Source: Aphanomyces cochlioides
Lineage: Eukaryota; Oomycota; Saprolegniomycetes; Saprolegniales; Verrucalvaceae
Direction of reading: 5' to 3'
DNA: 64,000 nucleotides
Assembly: GCA_019828595.1 (NCBI GenBank)
Contig: JAHQRK010000017.1
Coordinates: forward strand, 1,655,596 to 1,719,595
Below, in pieces: positions 63,938 through 64,000 of the stretch (position 1 is its first letter; every line of letters starts with the position of its first letter). The translations under genes and the position numbers were made by a program. The notes under the pieces are model-generated. The model had not been told where the DNA came from. It did no database searches and worked only from the letters and a program-made list of their open reading frames with translations.

Positions 63938-64000
63938 TTTCATGCTGATTTCCCTTCCCACGCAGCTCAATACCCTTCACACTTTCACACACCTTCAAAA

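Larger units (their letters stand above)
40286..64000 (-). repeat. Tandem tRNA-Asp array, right half (units in - orientation)
   Basis: The same 1,319-bp unit as in the left half but reverse-complemented, with 17 intact tRNA-Asp genes on the minus strand from 41494 to 62663. No retrotransposon copy is present here. From about 53.4 kb outward every unit carries a G-to-T variant (CGAATCGTGTTT in place of CGAATCGGGTTT on the + strand). Units between about 54.2 and 60.9 kb carry TATTTTT in place of TATGGTT. The last three spacers add a GTGCATCC variant and single-base deletions. Confidence 0.97.
40418..64000 (-). repeat. Right arm of a giant inverted repeat
   Basis: Reverse complement of the left arm with a few differences per unit pair. 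The order of GTAAGG and GTCAGG units is mirrored from about 35 kb/45.5 kb out to 24.5 kb/56 kb. The innermost pair differs at three or more sites, and the outer right units carry variants absent from their left partners. Confidence 0.9.

Noticed and set aside
149..64000. CRISPR-like or bacterial repeat array
   Set aside because: Repeat length is over 1.3 kb with no short spacers; the tRNA has no encoded CCA and has eukaryotic Pol III signals, and the LINE is eukaryotic.

Overview
The window is eukaryotic nuclear DNA built almost entirely from one tandem repeat. The unit is 1,319 bp (some copies 1,318) and carries a single 72-nt tRNA-Asp(GUC) gene with internal A and B boxes, no encoded CCA and a T-run terminator, i.e. 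a eukaryotic Pol III gene. The rest of each unit is about 1.25 kb of spacer with no confident protein gene. I count 37 intact tRNA-Asp genes (20 on +, 17 on -). Their 72 nt look identical in every copy, while the spacers carry a few recurrent diagnostic variants. The host cannot be named from the sequence; the retrotransposon type and gene style would fit an early-diverging fungus, but this is a weak inference.

Layout. From 1 to 15,427 the array is a higher-order repeat of about 7.64 kb. Each period holds an interrupted tRNA gene, one spacer, one intact tRNA unit, another spacer, and a 5.0-kb non-LTR retrotransposon sitting inside the next tRNA gene. Two complete element copies (2802-7789 and 10441-15427) and the 3' end of a third (1-148) are present. 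Each insertion lies in the anticodon arm and is flanked by the same 15-bp target duplication. The element keeps an open reverse transcriptase frame with a C-terminal CCHC zinc knuckle, but is 5'-truncated just before the RT domain, so it has no endonuclease or ORF1. It ends in a 2.4-kb hairpin-rich 3' region. From 15,428 to 40,285 the array is simple head-to-tail units on the + strand.

At about 40,285 the array inverts. From there to the window end the units are on the - strand, so the tRNAs of the two halves point towards each other. The halves form a long inverted repeat (at least 23.6 kb per arm, 132-nt centre) whose variant pattern is largely mirrored, with real differences. Towards the right end the units accumulate more substitutions and 1-bp deletions, and the last tRNA site (about 63,906-63,937) is degenerate, which suggests an array edge or poor consensus.

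How it fits together. The array supplies many tRNA-Asp genes and a homogeneous target for a tRNA-gene-inserting LINE. One truncated insertion appears to have been co-amplified with its host units by the recombination that homogenises the array. The spacer antisense to the tRNA shows codon-like stretches and a phase-matched candidate intron, which may be a decayed or intron-containing gene.
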